Below, piece by piece: positions 1 through 6,535 of a stretch of 8,901 nucleotides of DNA. This DNA is from a bacterium. GTDB taxonomy: Bacteria; Electryoneota; RPQS01. Both the position numbers and the translations under genes were made by a program. Every line of letters starts with the position of its first letter. Within the stretch, counting starts at the first letter, position 1. A model generated the notes under the pieces. The model worked only from the letters and a program-made list of their open reading frames with translations, made no database searches and was not told the origin of the DNA. The stretch lies in contig JAQTRJ010000066.1 in assembly GCA_028711875.1 (NCBI GenBank), positions 1 through 8,901 of the forward strand, written 5' to 3'.

Positions 1-801
1 CATCGAATCCGCGATGGTAGCGGGCTGCTCGCAAATCTCCTTCAACATGAAGTGCGGATATCCGCCCTTCTCGATCGCATGGACGTCGTAGGTAACCTGT
101 TCGACGCGCCGATCCACCGGCATATCGGCCAGCGTACGGTGCTCAATCCCGTCCCGGGTGATCGCCGCGATCTCGCCGTCTTCCATGTAGGTCACGTCGC
201 GCGTATAGTGCAGAAAGGCCGCGGCGTCCGACGCCACAAAATTCTCGCCGTCGCCATGGCCGATAATCATCGGCGATCCCATTCGCGCCGCCACAATCCG
301 ACCCGGTTCGTCCGCGCTGACGATCGCGAGTCCATACGTTCCCTGAACCAACGCCAACGCCTGACGCACTGCCGGCATGAGATCACCGTGATAAAACTCC
401 CGGATGAGATGCGCAAGCACCTCCGTATCCGTCTCCGTCCGAAAGGTGTGTCCCTTCTTGGTGAGCTCCGTCCGCAACGCGGAATAGTTTTCGATAATCC
501 CGTTGTGTACGAGCGCGATCCGCCCGTCGTCATCCGTGTGCGGATGAGCGTTCGTGCGGTTCGGAACCCCGTGCGTCGCCCAACGCGTGTGTCCGATTCC
601 GGCCACTCCTTGAATTGTCCGCGTGGCGATTTGCCGTTCGAGCTGCGACACCTTCCCCGCGTCCTTCTCGACGATCAGTCCGCCGGAATTGAGCACGGCG
701 ATTCCCGCCGAGTCGTAGCCGCGGTACTCCATTCTCTTGAGCGCCGCGAACAACACCGGCACGACCTCGCGCTTTCCGGCATATCCGATGATTCCGCACA
801 T
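1..801 (-). CDS. glmS: Glutamine-fructose-6-phosphate aminotransferase, N-terminal part (3' end beyond window)
   Basis: GlmS makes glucosamine-6-phosphate from fructose-6-phosphate and glutamine, the first step towards UDP-GlcNAc for peptidoglycan and LPS. The frame is open from the ATG at 801 to the window edge and gives 267 residues of a protein that is usually about 600. The start reads MCGIIGYAG, so Cys2 becomes the N-terminal nucleophile of the class II glutamine amidotransferase domain once Met is removed. Other hallmarks are EYRGYDSAG (about 25-33), HTRWATHG (71-78), HNGIIENY (about 99-106) and TETDTEV (about 122-128). The segment HFMLKEICEQP near residue 250-260 is the linker into the missing sugar-isomerase (SIS) domains. 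The start is fixed by the need for Cys at position 2 and by an AGGAA Shine-Dalgarno just upstream. It follows guaA by 24 bp. The gap is too short to hold a glmS ribozyme. Confidence 0.97.
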   Translation of the reverse strand, partial: MCGIIGYAGKREVVPVLFAALKRMEYRGYDSAGIAVLNSGGLIVEKDAGKVSQLERQIATRTIQGVAGIGHTRWATHGVPNRTNAHPHTDDDGRIALVHNGIIENYSALRTELTKKGHTFRTETDTEVLAHLIREFYHGDLMPAVRQALALVQGTYGLAIVSADEPGRIVAARMGSPMIIGHGDGENFVASDAAAFLHYTRDVTYMEDGEIAAITRDGIEHRTLADMPVDRRVEQVTYDVHAIEKGGYPHFMLKEICEQPATIADSM

Positions 802-805
802 GCTA

Positions 806-810
806 TTCCT
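806..810 (-). promoter_or_regulatory. Shine-Dalgarno of glmS
   Basis: The minus strand reads AGGAA, then four bases, then the glmS ATG at 801. It lies in the 24-bp guaA-glmS gap, the longest gap in the window, and supports the start that places Cys at position 2. Confidence 0.7.
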
Positions 811-825
811 GCTCCACGATATACA

Positions 826-2367
826 TCATTCCCATTCCACTGTAGCGGGCGGTTTTGAGGTGACATCGTAAGTTACGCGGTTGATGCCGCGCACTTCATT
901 GGTAATGCGGCTGGCGACGCGCGCCAGCAGATCGAACGGCAGCCGCGTGAAATCCGCCGTCATGAAATCATCGGTGTCCACCGCCCGCAATACGCACACG
1001 TTTTCATAGGTGCGCTGGTCGCCCATGACCCCCACCGCCTTGACGGGCAGCAGTACGGTGAAGGCTTGTCGCGTCCGCCGATACCAATCCGCCCTCCGCA
1101 ATTCTTCGAGAAAAATGGCATCCGCCTCACGCAACAGATCGCAGCGTTGCCGGGTCACTTCCCCCAGAACGCGCACCGCAAGCCCCGGTCCGGGAAACGG
1201 GTGGCGGAAGAGAATCTGATCGGTTACGCCGAGCAGTCGGCCCACTTCGCGCACTTCATCCTTGAAGAGTTCGCGCAGCGGCTCGATTAACTTCAGATGC
1301 AGCGTTTCCGGAAGCCCGCCGACGTTATGATGAGATTTGATGGTGGCCGACGGCCCGCGCACGGAAACGCTTTCGATGACGTCGGGATAGAGCGTACCCT
1401 GCGCCAAATATTGCACGCCGTCCTGAGCGGCGGCTTCGCGTTGGAAAACGTCAATGAACGTCCGGCCAATAATCTTTCGCTTCGCCTCGGGATCCGTCAC
1501 TCCCGCCAAACGGGAGAAGAATTCCTCCGACGCGTCTACGACTCGCAGCTTAATATGCTCGTGTTCGGCGAACACCTGTTCGATTTCTTCGCGCTCGCCC
1601 TTGCGTCCCAGACCGGTATCCACATGAACACTGATCAGTTGCCCGCCAATGGCGCGTCCCAACAGCACAGCCGTGACCGTGGAATCCAGCCCGCCCGATA
1701 CGGCGCACAACACGTGGGATCGTCCGACCATAGCCCGGAGTTCAGCCGTGGTCTGGTCAATGAACGATTCCATATTCCATCCGCCCCGGCAGCGGCAGAC
1801 GTTAAAGGCAAAGTTGTGCAGAATCTCCTTGCCGTGCGCCGTGTGGGTTACCTCGGGATGGAACTGCACTCCGAATATCGGACGCTCCCGGTGCATGACC
1901 GCCGAGACGATTCCAGCCTCGCTTCCGGCGATTTCGACGAGCGGCTCATGTACCCGAGCGATGTGATCGCCGTGACTCATCCAGACGTCCAGCTTCGGCC
2001 CAAGTCCGCTCCATAGCGCGGCATTCTTCTGCACGGAGATGCTGGCACGGCCGAATTCACCTTGCGCCCCCGACGCCACCTGAGAACCGAAATGCTCGCC
2101 AATCACCTGCATTCCGTAGCAGATGCCGAGAATCGGCAAATCATGTTGAAACACTCCCTCCGCAGGACGCGGGGAACCGGTCTCCGTTACGCTGGCCGGT
2201 CCACCCGACAGAATCACCCCGCGGGTTTCGGAAGTAAAAATTGTCTCCGACAAAGCCGAAAACGGCAGTATCTCGCAATAAACACCCAACTCGCGCAGAC
2301 GACGCGCAATGAGTTGCGTTGTCTGTGAGCCGAAGTCGAGGATCGCGATACGCTCAGAATGCTTCAT
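826..2367 (-). CDS. guaA: GMP synthase (glutamine-hydrolysing)
   Basis: GuaA converts XMP to GMP using ATP and glutamine, the last step of de novo GMP synthesis in the cytoplasm. At 513 residues it is full length. The N-terminal class I amidotransferase domain (about 1-190) shows ILDFGSQTTQLIARR (9-23) and the nucleophile elbow GICYGMQ with Cys83. The other two triad residues, His170 and Glu172, are in GVQFHPEV. The ATP-pyrophosphatase domain (from about 200) has the P-loop SGGLDS (224-229), where SGGVDS is more usual, and then VDTGLGRKGE. The C-terminal dimerisation domain carries FRHPFPGPGLAVRVLGEVT and ends in the typical PPATVEWE. The ATG overlaps the surE stop as ATGA, and I see no Shine-Dalgarno before it, so translation probably depends on ribosomes finishing surE. 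The next gene, glmS, also uses glutamine as its nitrogen donor. Confidence 0.98.
   Translation of the reverse strand: MKHSERIAILDFGSQTTQLIARRLRELGVYCEILPFSALSETIFTSETRGVILSGGPASVTETGSPRPAEGVFQHDLPILGICYGMQVIGEHFGSQVASGAQGEFGRASISVQKNAALWSGLGPKLDVWMSHGDHIARVHEPLVEIAGSEAGIVSAVMHRERPIFGVQFHPEVTHTAHGKEILHNFAFNVCRCRGGWNMESFIDQTTAELRAMVGRSHVLCAVSGGLDSTVTAVLLGRAIGGQLISVHVDTGLGRKGEREEIEQVFAEHEHIKLRVVDASEEFFSRLAGVTDPEAKRKIIGRTFIDVFQREAAAQDGVQYLAQGTLYPDVIESVSVRGPSATIKSHHNVGGLPETLHLKLIEPLRELFKDEVREVGRLLGVTDQILFRHPFPGPGLAVRVLGEVTRQRCDLLREADAIFLEELRRADWYRRTRQAFTVLLPVKAVGVMGDQRTYENVCVLRAVDTDDFMTADFTRLPFDLLARVASRITNEVRGINRVTYDVTSKPPATVEWE
2364..2367 (-). other. ATGA start-stop overlap, surE/guaA
   Basis: The surE stop TGA and the guaA ATG share bases in ATGA. 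The roughly 28 bases upstream of this ATG contain no AGGA/GGAG-like sequence. This suggests guaA is translated by re-initiation or coupling rather than by independent ribosome loading. Confidence 0.8.
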
Positions 2368-3137
2368 CGAAGATTCGCGGCGGAAAGATCCATCGGCCAG
2401 CCTGCCAGTTCGCTCAGGAAGTCGTGGTGGGTCAGATCAAGATGAATGGGAGTCACCGTCACATAACCGGAGCGCACTTCCGTGGCATCCGTCTCAGTCT
2501 CTTCCAAGGGAACACTCGCGCCGTCCATCCAGTAATACACCTTGCCTCGGGGATCGGCTCGCTTAACAAACGTCTCCTGATACCGCGACCGCCCCTGCCG
2601 CACGACGCGAATCCCTTTTAGTTCGTGCAGCGAAACCGGTGGCACATTGACGTTCAGCAGCGTATCGGCCGGCAGTTTTCGCCGTAGAACGGTTTGCAAC
2701 AAATGAAGCGCCACACGCGCGGCCGGGCGATAATCCGCGAACGAAAAGGACGCCAGTGACACCGCCAGCGATGGAACGCCGTTGATCGCGCCTTCCGTCG
2801 CCGCAGAAACCGTTCCCGAATAGATCACGGAAATCCCCGTGTTCTCGCCGCGATTGATCCCCGACACCACGACGTCCGGCGGCTGCGGCATAAGCTCGGT
2901 CATCGCAAGCTTCACGCAATCCGCCGGAGTTCCGTTGATCGCAAAGGTGTGATCGGCATCGGGGACATCCCACGGAAAAAGGCGGATCGGTTCGTACATC
3001 GTAATCGCATGACCGACCGCCGACTGCTCCCGATCCGGAGCGACCACCCAAATGTCTCCGAGTACCTTCAGCGCATGCACCAGCGCGTGCAGACCCGGAG
3101 CCTGAACGCCATCATCGTTGGAAACGAGAATCCTCAC
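2364..3137 (-). CDS. surE: 5'/3'-nucleotidase SurE
   Basis: SurE is a metal-dependent phosphatase that hydrolyses nucleoside 5'- and 3'-monophosphates, and in some species short polyphosphate. It is linked to stationary-phase and stress survival. The 257-residue length is normal. The N-terminus reads MRILVSNDDG, with the metal-binding Asp pair at 8-9. SAVGHAIT follows (39-46, metal/active-site Ser39), then NGTPADCVKLA (68-78) and VVSGINRGENTG (90-101), which holds the conserved Asn95. YSGTVSAATEGAINGVPSLAVS (106 onward) is also typical. The start codon is GTG, overlapping the accD stop as GTGA. It is placed by the NDDG motif, which always lies within the first ten residues or so. An AAGGA stretch about 11 bases upstream, inside accD, can serve as Shine-Dalgarno. 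The common neighbour pcm (protein isoaspartyl methyltransferase) is absent. Confidence 0.97.
   Translation of the reverse strand: MRILVSNDDGVQAPGLHALVHALKVLGDIWVVAPDREQSAVGHAITMYEPIRLFPWDVPDADHTFAINGTPADCVKLAMTELMPQPPDVVVSGINRGENTGISVIYSGTVSAATEGAINGVPSLAVSLASFSFADYRPAARVALHLLQTVLRRKLPADTLLNVNVPPVSLHELKGIRVVRQGRSRYQETFVKRADPRGKVYYWMDGASVPLEETETDATEVRSGYVTVTPIHLDLTHHDFLSELAGWPMDLSAANLR
3134..3137 (-). other. GTGA start-stop overlap, accD/surE
   Basis: The accD stop TGA and the surE start GTG are interleaved in GTGA. This is a classic translational-coupling junction, here with a non-ATG start codon. Confidence 0.8.
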
Positions 3138-3997
3138 GACGCTTTCGGTTCCTTCTTCATAAAGAACGTCAGAAGCGTTTCCAATGTGGATTTGATCTCG
3201 CTGCGCGGCACGATGCGATCCAGAAATCCCTTTTCCATCAGAAATTCGCTGCGCTGAAATCCCGGCGGCAGGTCTTGCCCGATCGTCTGCTTGATAACCC
3301 GCGGCCCCGCGAATCCGATCAGCGCACCCGGTTCAGCCAAATTCACGTCGCCCAGCATGGAAAAACTCGCCGTGGTTCCCCCGGTGGTTGGGTTGGTGAG
3401 CAGCGAAATGTAGGGCAATCCGGCGTCCGCGAGTTCAACCAGCTTCACGCTCGTCTTCGCCATCTGCATCAGCGACACCATGCCCTCCTGCATCCGCATT
3501 CCGCCCGAACGCGAGACGACGATCAGTGCGCGGCGTTCAGCCAGACAGCGATCCACGGCCCTCGCGAACTTCTCCCCCACCACGCTGCCCACGCTGCCAC
3601 CCATGAACGCGAATTCCATGATGCCCATGACGCAGGGATGTCCGCCGATCGCGCATGTTCCGGTGGTCAGCGCTTCGTGGAGTCCGGTCTTCTTCATCGA
3701 AGCCGCGATGCGATCCGAATACTTCATCTGATCTTTGAATCCGAGCGGATCGGTGGAGTGCAGTTCGCGATCGAATTCCTCCCACGTGCCTTCGTCGGTA
3801 AGAATGCTGACGTATTTATCGCCGGGAACGGGGAAATGGAAACCGCATTTCGGGCAGACGTGCAAACGCTTCTCGAGCTCGCGGCTAAATACGATCTCAC
3901 CGCAGCTGTCGCACTTGACCCACAGATTGTCGGGAGTCGCTTTTTTCGGTTGGGAAACGAGACCCGTTCGATCCCGCTTGAACCACTCCAGTGCCAT
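3134..3997 (-). CDS. accD: Acetyl-CoA carboxylase carboxyltransferase subunit beta
   Basis: AccD pairs with AccA to move the carboxyl group from carboxybiotin to acetyl-CoA, giving malonyl-CoA for fatty-acid synthesis. The protein has 287 residues, normal for the family. The N-terminal zinc ribbon is complete: Cys29, Cys32, Cys48 and Cys51 in KCDSCG and CPKCGFHF. The carboxyltransferase (crotonase-like) core follows, with EFAFMGGSVGSVVGEKF (128-144), SRSGGMRMQEG (162-172, where SGGARMQEG is usual) and NPTTGGTTASFSMLGD (202-217). Next comes GFAGPRVIKQT (228-238), then GFQRSEFLMEKGFLDRIV. The ATG has a good AGGGA Shine-Dalgarno four bases upstream, the clearest ribosome site in the central part of the window. 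accA and folC, frequent neighbours elsewhere, are not in the window. Confidence 0.98.
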   Translation of the reverse strand: MALEWFKRDRTGLVSQPKKATPDNLWVKCDSCGEIVFSRELEKRLHVCPKCGFHFPVPGDKYVSILTDEGTWEEFDRELHSTDPLGFKDQMKYSDRIAASMKKTGLHEALTTGTCAIGGHPCVMGIMEFAFMGGSVGSVVGEKFARAVDRCLAERRALIVVSRSGGMRMQEGMVSLMQMAKTSVKLVELADAGLPYISLLTNPTTGGTTASFSMLGDVNLAEPGALIGFAGPRVIKQTIGQDLPPGFQRSEFLMEKGFLDRIVPRSEIKSTLETLLTFFMKKEPKAS

Positions 3998-4001
3998 GGA
4001 A

Positions 4002-4006
4002 TCCCT
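4002..4006 (-). promoter_or_regulatory. Shine-Dalgarno of accD
   Basis: The minus strand reads AGGGA, four bases before the accD ATG, inside the 15-bp rimI-accD gap. It points to independent ribosome loading at accD, unlike the overlapping junctions on either side. Confidence 0.65.
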
Positions 4007-4012
4007 GCCTCT

Positions 4013-4504
4013 CTATTCAGACGTATCACCCGCTGCCAACTCATCGTCGGCGGGCAGGTGAAAATCCGTCAGTGCGCGGTGCATGACCAGCGCGTCTTCT
4101 CCATCACGATAATAGCGCTTCCGCACCGCCAGTTTTGTAAAACCGCATCCAAGATACAGCGACTGCGCGGCGTGATTGGACAGTCGAACTTCCAGATAAA
4201 CGTCCCTCATGCCGTGTCGTTCACCGAGACATAGAAGAAAATTCAACAACGCTGCGCCGATTCCCGTCCGCTGACAATCGGGCGTAACGGCCACGTTAAG
4301 AAGGTGGATTTCGACGCTCACCCATTGAGTGAGAAGATAACCGATCGTTCGTTCCCCCTTCACGGCCACCCAGCATTTCTCGGTGATTCCAATCACCTCG
4401 AAAAAGCTGTCCGCCGTCCACGGATCGGGAAACACCGTTCGTTCGATCTCCGCCGCCGCCGGAACATGATCCAGCGTCATGGGAATAATCGTCACGTCAG
4501 TCAT
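4013..4504 (-). CDS. rimI: RimI-type ribosomal-protein/protein alanine N-acetyltransferase (GNAT)
   Basis: This GNAT-fold enzyme uses acetyl-CoA to acetylate protein N-termini; the E. coli member acts on ribosomal protein S18. From the chosen ATG it has 163 residues. Family marks are MTLDHVPAAAEIERTVFPDPWT (9-30), VEIHLLNVAVTPDCQRTGIG (64-83) with the acetyl-CoA loop QRTGIG at 78-83, and YLEVRLSNHAAQSLYLGCGF (103-122), which contains the Glu and Tyr typical of RimI. The frame stays open 33 codons further upstream, but that part lies inside folP and does not resemble the family, so I start at MTDVTIIPMT. This ATG overlaps the folP stop by 8 bp. A GGGAGG lies about 15 bases upstream, rather far for a ribosome site. 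The C-terminal 13 residues or so (PADDELAAGDTSE) form an acidic tail beyond the GNAT core. tsaB, a common rimI partner, is not adjacent. Confidence 0.9.
   Translation of the reverse strand: MTDVTIIPMTLDHVPAAAEIERTVFPDPWTADSFFEVIGITEKCWVAVKGERTIGYLLTQWVSVEIHLLNVAVTPDCQRTGIGAALLNFLLCLGERHGMRDVYLEVRLSNHAAQSLYLGCGFTKLAVRKRYYRDGEDALVMHRALTDFHLPADDELAAGDTSE
4497..4504 (-). other. 8-bp overlap, folP end / rimI start
   Basis: The minus strand reads ATGACTGA: rimI begins with ATG ACT, while folP ends GAC TGA in another frame. This overlap decides the rimI start and suggests coupled translation. Confidence 0.75.
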
Positions 4505-5372
4505 GGAATCGAGTGCGAACCTCCCGGAAACGATCAACCAGATCGGCGACGTCCCGCATCTCGCGAACATCGTGGACGCGCACGATGTCGGCGCCTTGCA
4601 CAATAGCTAATGCGACGGCCGCCGCCGTCGAAAACTGCCGCTTCTCGGGCGGTGCGCCGCTGAATTCCGCGGTGAACGCCTTACGTGATGGCCCCGCCAG
4701 CACGCCCGCCGCGAGATCGCGAAAGCGATGCAGTCCCGCCAACAGCCGATGATTCTGCTCGAAGGATTTTCCGAATCCGAGGCCGGGATCTACGACGATG
4801 CGATCGCGCGCCACGCCCGCGCCGGTCGCTTCGTTCACCGCGAAACTCAGTGCCGCCCGGATTTCGGCGAACAGATCGTCATACTGTGTATCCCGCTGCA
4901 TGGTCTCCGGTGCGCCGCGCATGTGCATGAGCACCAATCCGGCTTGATGGCGTGCGCAGACAACGGCCAGGTGTGCGTCGCGTCGCAGCGCCGTCACGTC
5001 GTTGACGATGGACGCGCCTGTGTCAAGACATTCCTCCGCTACCTCCGAAAGACTGGTGTCCACGGATAATGGAATGCTCACGCTCCCCCCGAGCCGTTGG
5101 ATGACGGGCAGCAATCGCTTGATCTGCTCTTCTGCGGCAACGGCCTTGCTTCCGGGACGAGTGGATTCAGCGCCAAAATCAAGGATATCCGCTCCGGCCT
5201 CTTGAAGCTCCAGCGCGTGCTCGACAGCGCGAGCCGGATCGAGCCACCGTCCACCGTCCGAAAACGAATCGGGCGTGACATTGACGATGCCCATCAGCAG
5301 CGTGCGTCCGCCCAGCTCCCATGCACCCGTGCGGTGCCGCCAGAATCGTTTCTCGTCCGTATCAGTGACCAT
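4497..5372 (-). CDS. folP: Dihydropteroate synthase
   Basis: FolP condenses dihydropterin pyrophosphate with p-aminobenzoate to form dihydropteroate in folate synthesis; it is the target of sulfonamides. The protein has 291 residues, near the usual 270-290. The TIM-barrel motifs appear in order: MGIVNVTPDSFSDGG (27-41), ADILDFGAESTRPGS (61-75), LSVDTSLSEVA (102-112) and SIVNDVTALR (121-130). They continue with LVLMHMRGAPETMQ (146-159), VVDPGLGFGKSFEQN (193-207), AGPSRKAF (226-233) and IVRVHDV (263-269). Loops 1 and 2 and the SRK and RVHD ligand-binding residues are intact. The ATG overlaps the end of folE by 11 bp and no strong Shine-Dalgarno precedes it. The next internal Met (27) would remove the first strand. 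The neighbour folE supplies the pterin precursor of the same pathway; folB and folK, which act in between, are absent here. Confidence 0.97.
   Translation of the reverse strand: MVTDTDEKRFWRHRTGAWELGGRTLLMGIVNVTPDSFSDGGRWLDPARAVEHALELQEAGADILDFGAESTRPGSKAVAAEEQIKRLLPVIQRLGGSVSIPLSVDTSLSEVAEECLDTGASIVNDVTALRRDAHLAVVCARHQAGLVLMHMRGAPETMQRDTQYDDLFAEIRAALSFAVNEATGAGVARDRIVVDPGLGFGKSFEQNHRLLAGLHRFRDLAAGVLAGPSRKAFTAEFSGAPPEKRQFSTAAAVALAIVQGADIVRVHDVREMRDVADLVDRFREVRTRFHD
5362..5372 (-). other. 11-bp overlap, folE end / folP start
   Basis: The minus strand reads ATGGTCACTGA. folP starts at ATG and folE stops at the terminal TGA in a different frame. With no clear Shine-Dalgarno upstream, folP translation is probably coupled to folE. 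Confidence 0.75.
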
Positions 5373-5916
5373 CCATCAGATGCAGCGCTTCGAGCCGCGT
5401 GCCCTCGCTGCTCATGATGCCGCGTACCGCCGAGGTCACCGTCCAGCTCCCGTGGACTTTTTCACCACGCATCATCAGGCAGAGATGCTGCGCGCGAATC
5501 ACCACGAAGACTCCCATCGGCTTGAGTCGGTGCATGATGGCGTCGGCGATCCCGGTCACCATCGTTTCCTGAAGCTGCGGCCGCTGCGCCAGAACGCGAA
5601 CGATTCGCGCCAGAGACGAGAATCCCGTGATACGCGAATCCTTGGGGATATAGGCGATGGACGCGAATCCCCAGAACGGCAGCAGGTGATGCTCGCACAT
5701 GGAGTAGAACGGAATGTCGCGGTGGATGATCATCTCGTGATGCTCCGCCGTGAAGATCTTCAGTTCCTGCTCCGCGTCTACTCCAATCCCCGAAAATATC
5801 TCCTCGAACATCACGGCCACGCGGTGCGGCGTCTCGCGCAGCCCTTCCCGCTGCGGATCCTCGCCGATGGCTTCCAAGAGCAGTCCGACGGCTTTCTCGA
5901 TTTTATCTCGATCCAC
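5362..5916 (-). CDS. folE: GTP cyclohydrolase I (FolE), with substituted phosphate-binding lysines
   Basis: FolE converts GTP to dihydroneopterin triphosphate, the first step of folate (tetrahydropterin) synthesis. The protein has 184 residues in the T-fold architecture. The zinc ligands are visible: Cys74 and His77 in YSMCEHHLLPF, and Cys146 in AQHLCLMMRG. Other active-site residues kept are His76, His144, Arg32 in TPHRVAVMF, Ser100 and Arg104 in GFSSLARI, Glu117 in QLQE, and Arg150. Aligned by eye to the E. coli enzyme, Lys68 is Val35 and Lys136 is Ser101; both lysines contact the GTP triphosphate there. The loop before that Ser also has one extra residue (PKDSRITGFSS). The start is GTG, inside the end of the upstream PEGA gene (14-bp overlap), with only a weak GGA before it. 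The coupling to folP argues for a folate role, but the substitutions leave room for a changed substrate or kinetics. Confidence 0.93.
   Translation of the reverse strand: MDRDKIEKAVGLLLEAIGEDPQREGLRETPHRVAVMFEEIFSGIGVDAEQELKIFTAEHHEMIIHRDIPFYSMCEHHLLPFWGFASIAYIPKDSRITGFSSLARIVRVLAQRPQLQETMVTGIADAIMHRLKPMGVFVVIRAQHLCLMMRGEKVHGSWTVTSAVRGIMSSEGTRLEALHLMDGH
5903..5916 (-). other. 14-bp overlap, PEGA-protein end / folE start
   Basis: The minus strand reads GTGGATCGAGATAA. folE starts at GTG, and the upstream gene ends at the terminal TAA in another frame. This is the longest overlap in the window and ties folE expression to the membrane-protein gene. Confidence 0.7.
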
Positions 5917-6529
5917 TGACGCTGTCCGTTCGTGTAGGTTTTAGTTTGAGAATCACCACTTCCGTTTCTCCCGCGCGCAAATCCACGCGGCGGCTGGACT
6001 GCGAATCCGCAACGAATCCGTATTTGGAAACGCTGATCAGATGCGGTCCGGCCGGCAGGTTGCGCAGCCACGTATCCGTGATGAATTCCGTGGGCGAGCC
6101 ATTCAGATGCACGGTCGCACCCGGTTCGTTGCAGATGACTTGAACGCTGCCGGTGCGCTCGCGCAGGAGAATCATCAGCAGCGCCGCCCCGAGCACGACC
6201 AGAATCACCGTCGCCACCAGCCGGTTGCGCACGCGCCGCTGTCCGACTTCCAACTCTTCCATGTCTACTGGAATCTGCTGTTCGCGCTCGAGAAGTTCAG
6301 CCTCCGTCAGCCATTCGACGTCGCCGTCCTCGTTTTCAAAGCGGCGATATCCCCCCTTCGCGCGATAGAATCGTTCGATCTCTTCCTCGATCACGCGGCG
6401 CCGCTCTTCGGACGCGTGCTCCGCCCAGCGCGGCGACGGTTCGCCCTCTGGCTGCTCGCGGAGTCGCTCGCGATTCTCCAGTTCGCGGCGGATCAGCTGC
6501 CTTAGTTCGTCTTCTTCGCGGGGATCCAT
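5903..6529 (-). CDS. Single-pass membrane protein with C-terminal PEGA domain, function unknown
   Basis: I do not recognise a named family for this 208-residue protein. Residues 1-58 are very rich in Glu and Arg (for example EERRRVIEEEIERF) and probably form a charged helix or coiled coil. Residues 61-86 (YRRFENEDGDVEWLTEAELLEREQQI) look like a small folded aromatic/acidic module. One hydrophobic helix, about 103-123 (RLVATVILVVLGAALLMILL), is preceded by RRVRNR, which favours an N-inside orientation. The remainder (127-196: GSVQVICNEPGATVHLNG, LPAGPHLISVSKYGF, VDLRAGETEVVILKL) matches the PEGA pattern, a small beta domain found in envelope proteins. The likely topology is thus a cytoplasmic N-terminus with PEGA outside the membrane. 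Its ATG lies 6 bp after the ftsH stop, with AAAGGTGG about 13 bases upstream, and its end overlaps folE. The position suggests, but does not prove, a link to FtsH or the envelope. Confidence 0.8.
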   Translation of the reverse strand: MDPREEDELRQLIRRELENRERLREQPEGEPSPRWAEHASEERRRVIEEEIERFYRAKGGYRRFENEDGDVEWLTEAELLEREQQIPVDMEELEVGQRRVRNRLVATVILVVLGAALLMILLRERTGSVQVICNEPGATVHLNGSPTEFITDTWLRNLPAGPHLISVSKYGFVADSQSSRRVDLRAGETEVVILKLKPTRTDSVSGSR

Positions 6530-6535
6530 GCGGAA

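Noticed and set aside
802..825. A possible glmS ribozyme or other leader element before glmS.
   Set aside because: Only 24 bp separate guaA and glmS, far too short for the ribozyme; the gap holds little beyond a Shine-Dalgarno.
3275..4234. A 319-codon plus-strand frame opposite accD and rimI, and similar ones at 52-858, 1297-2016 and 5275-5919.
   Set aside because: Each lies antisense to a gene identified by clear motifs, and their translations show no family resemblance or plausible start region.
4505..4603. An upstream extension of rimI by 33 codons.
   Set aside because: It lies entirely inside folP, has no similarity to GNAT N-termini, and the ATG at 4504 gives the expected family start.
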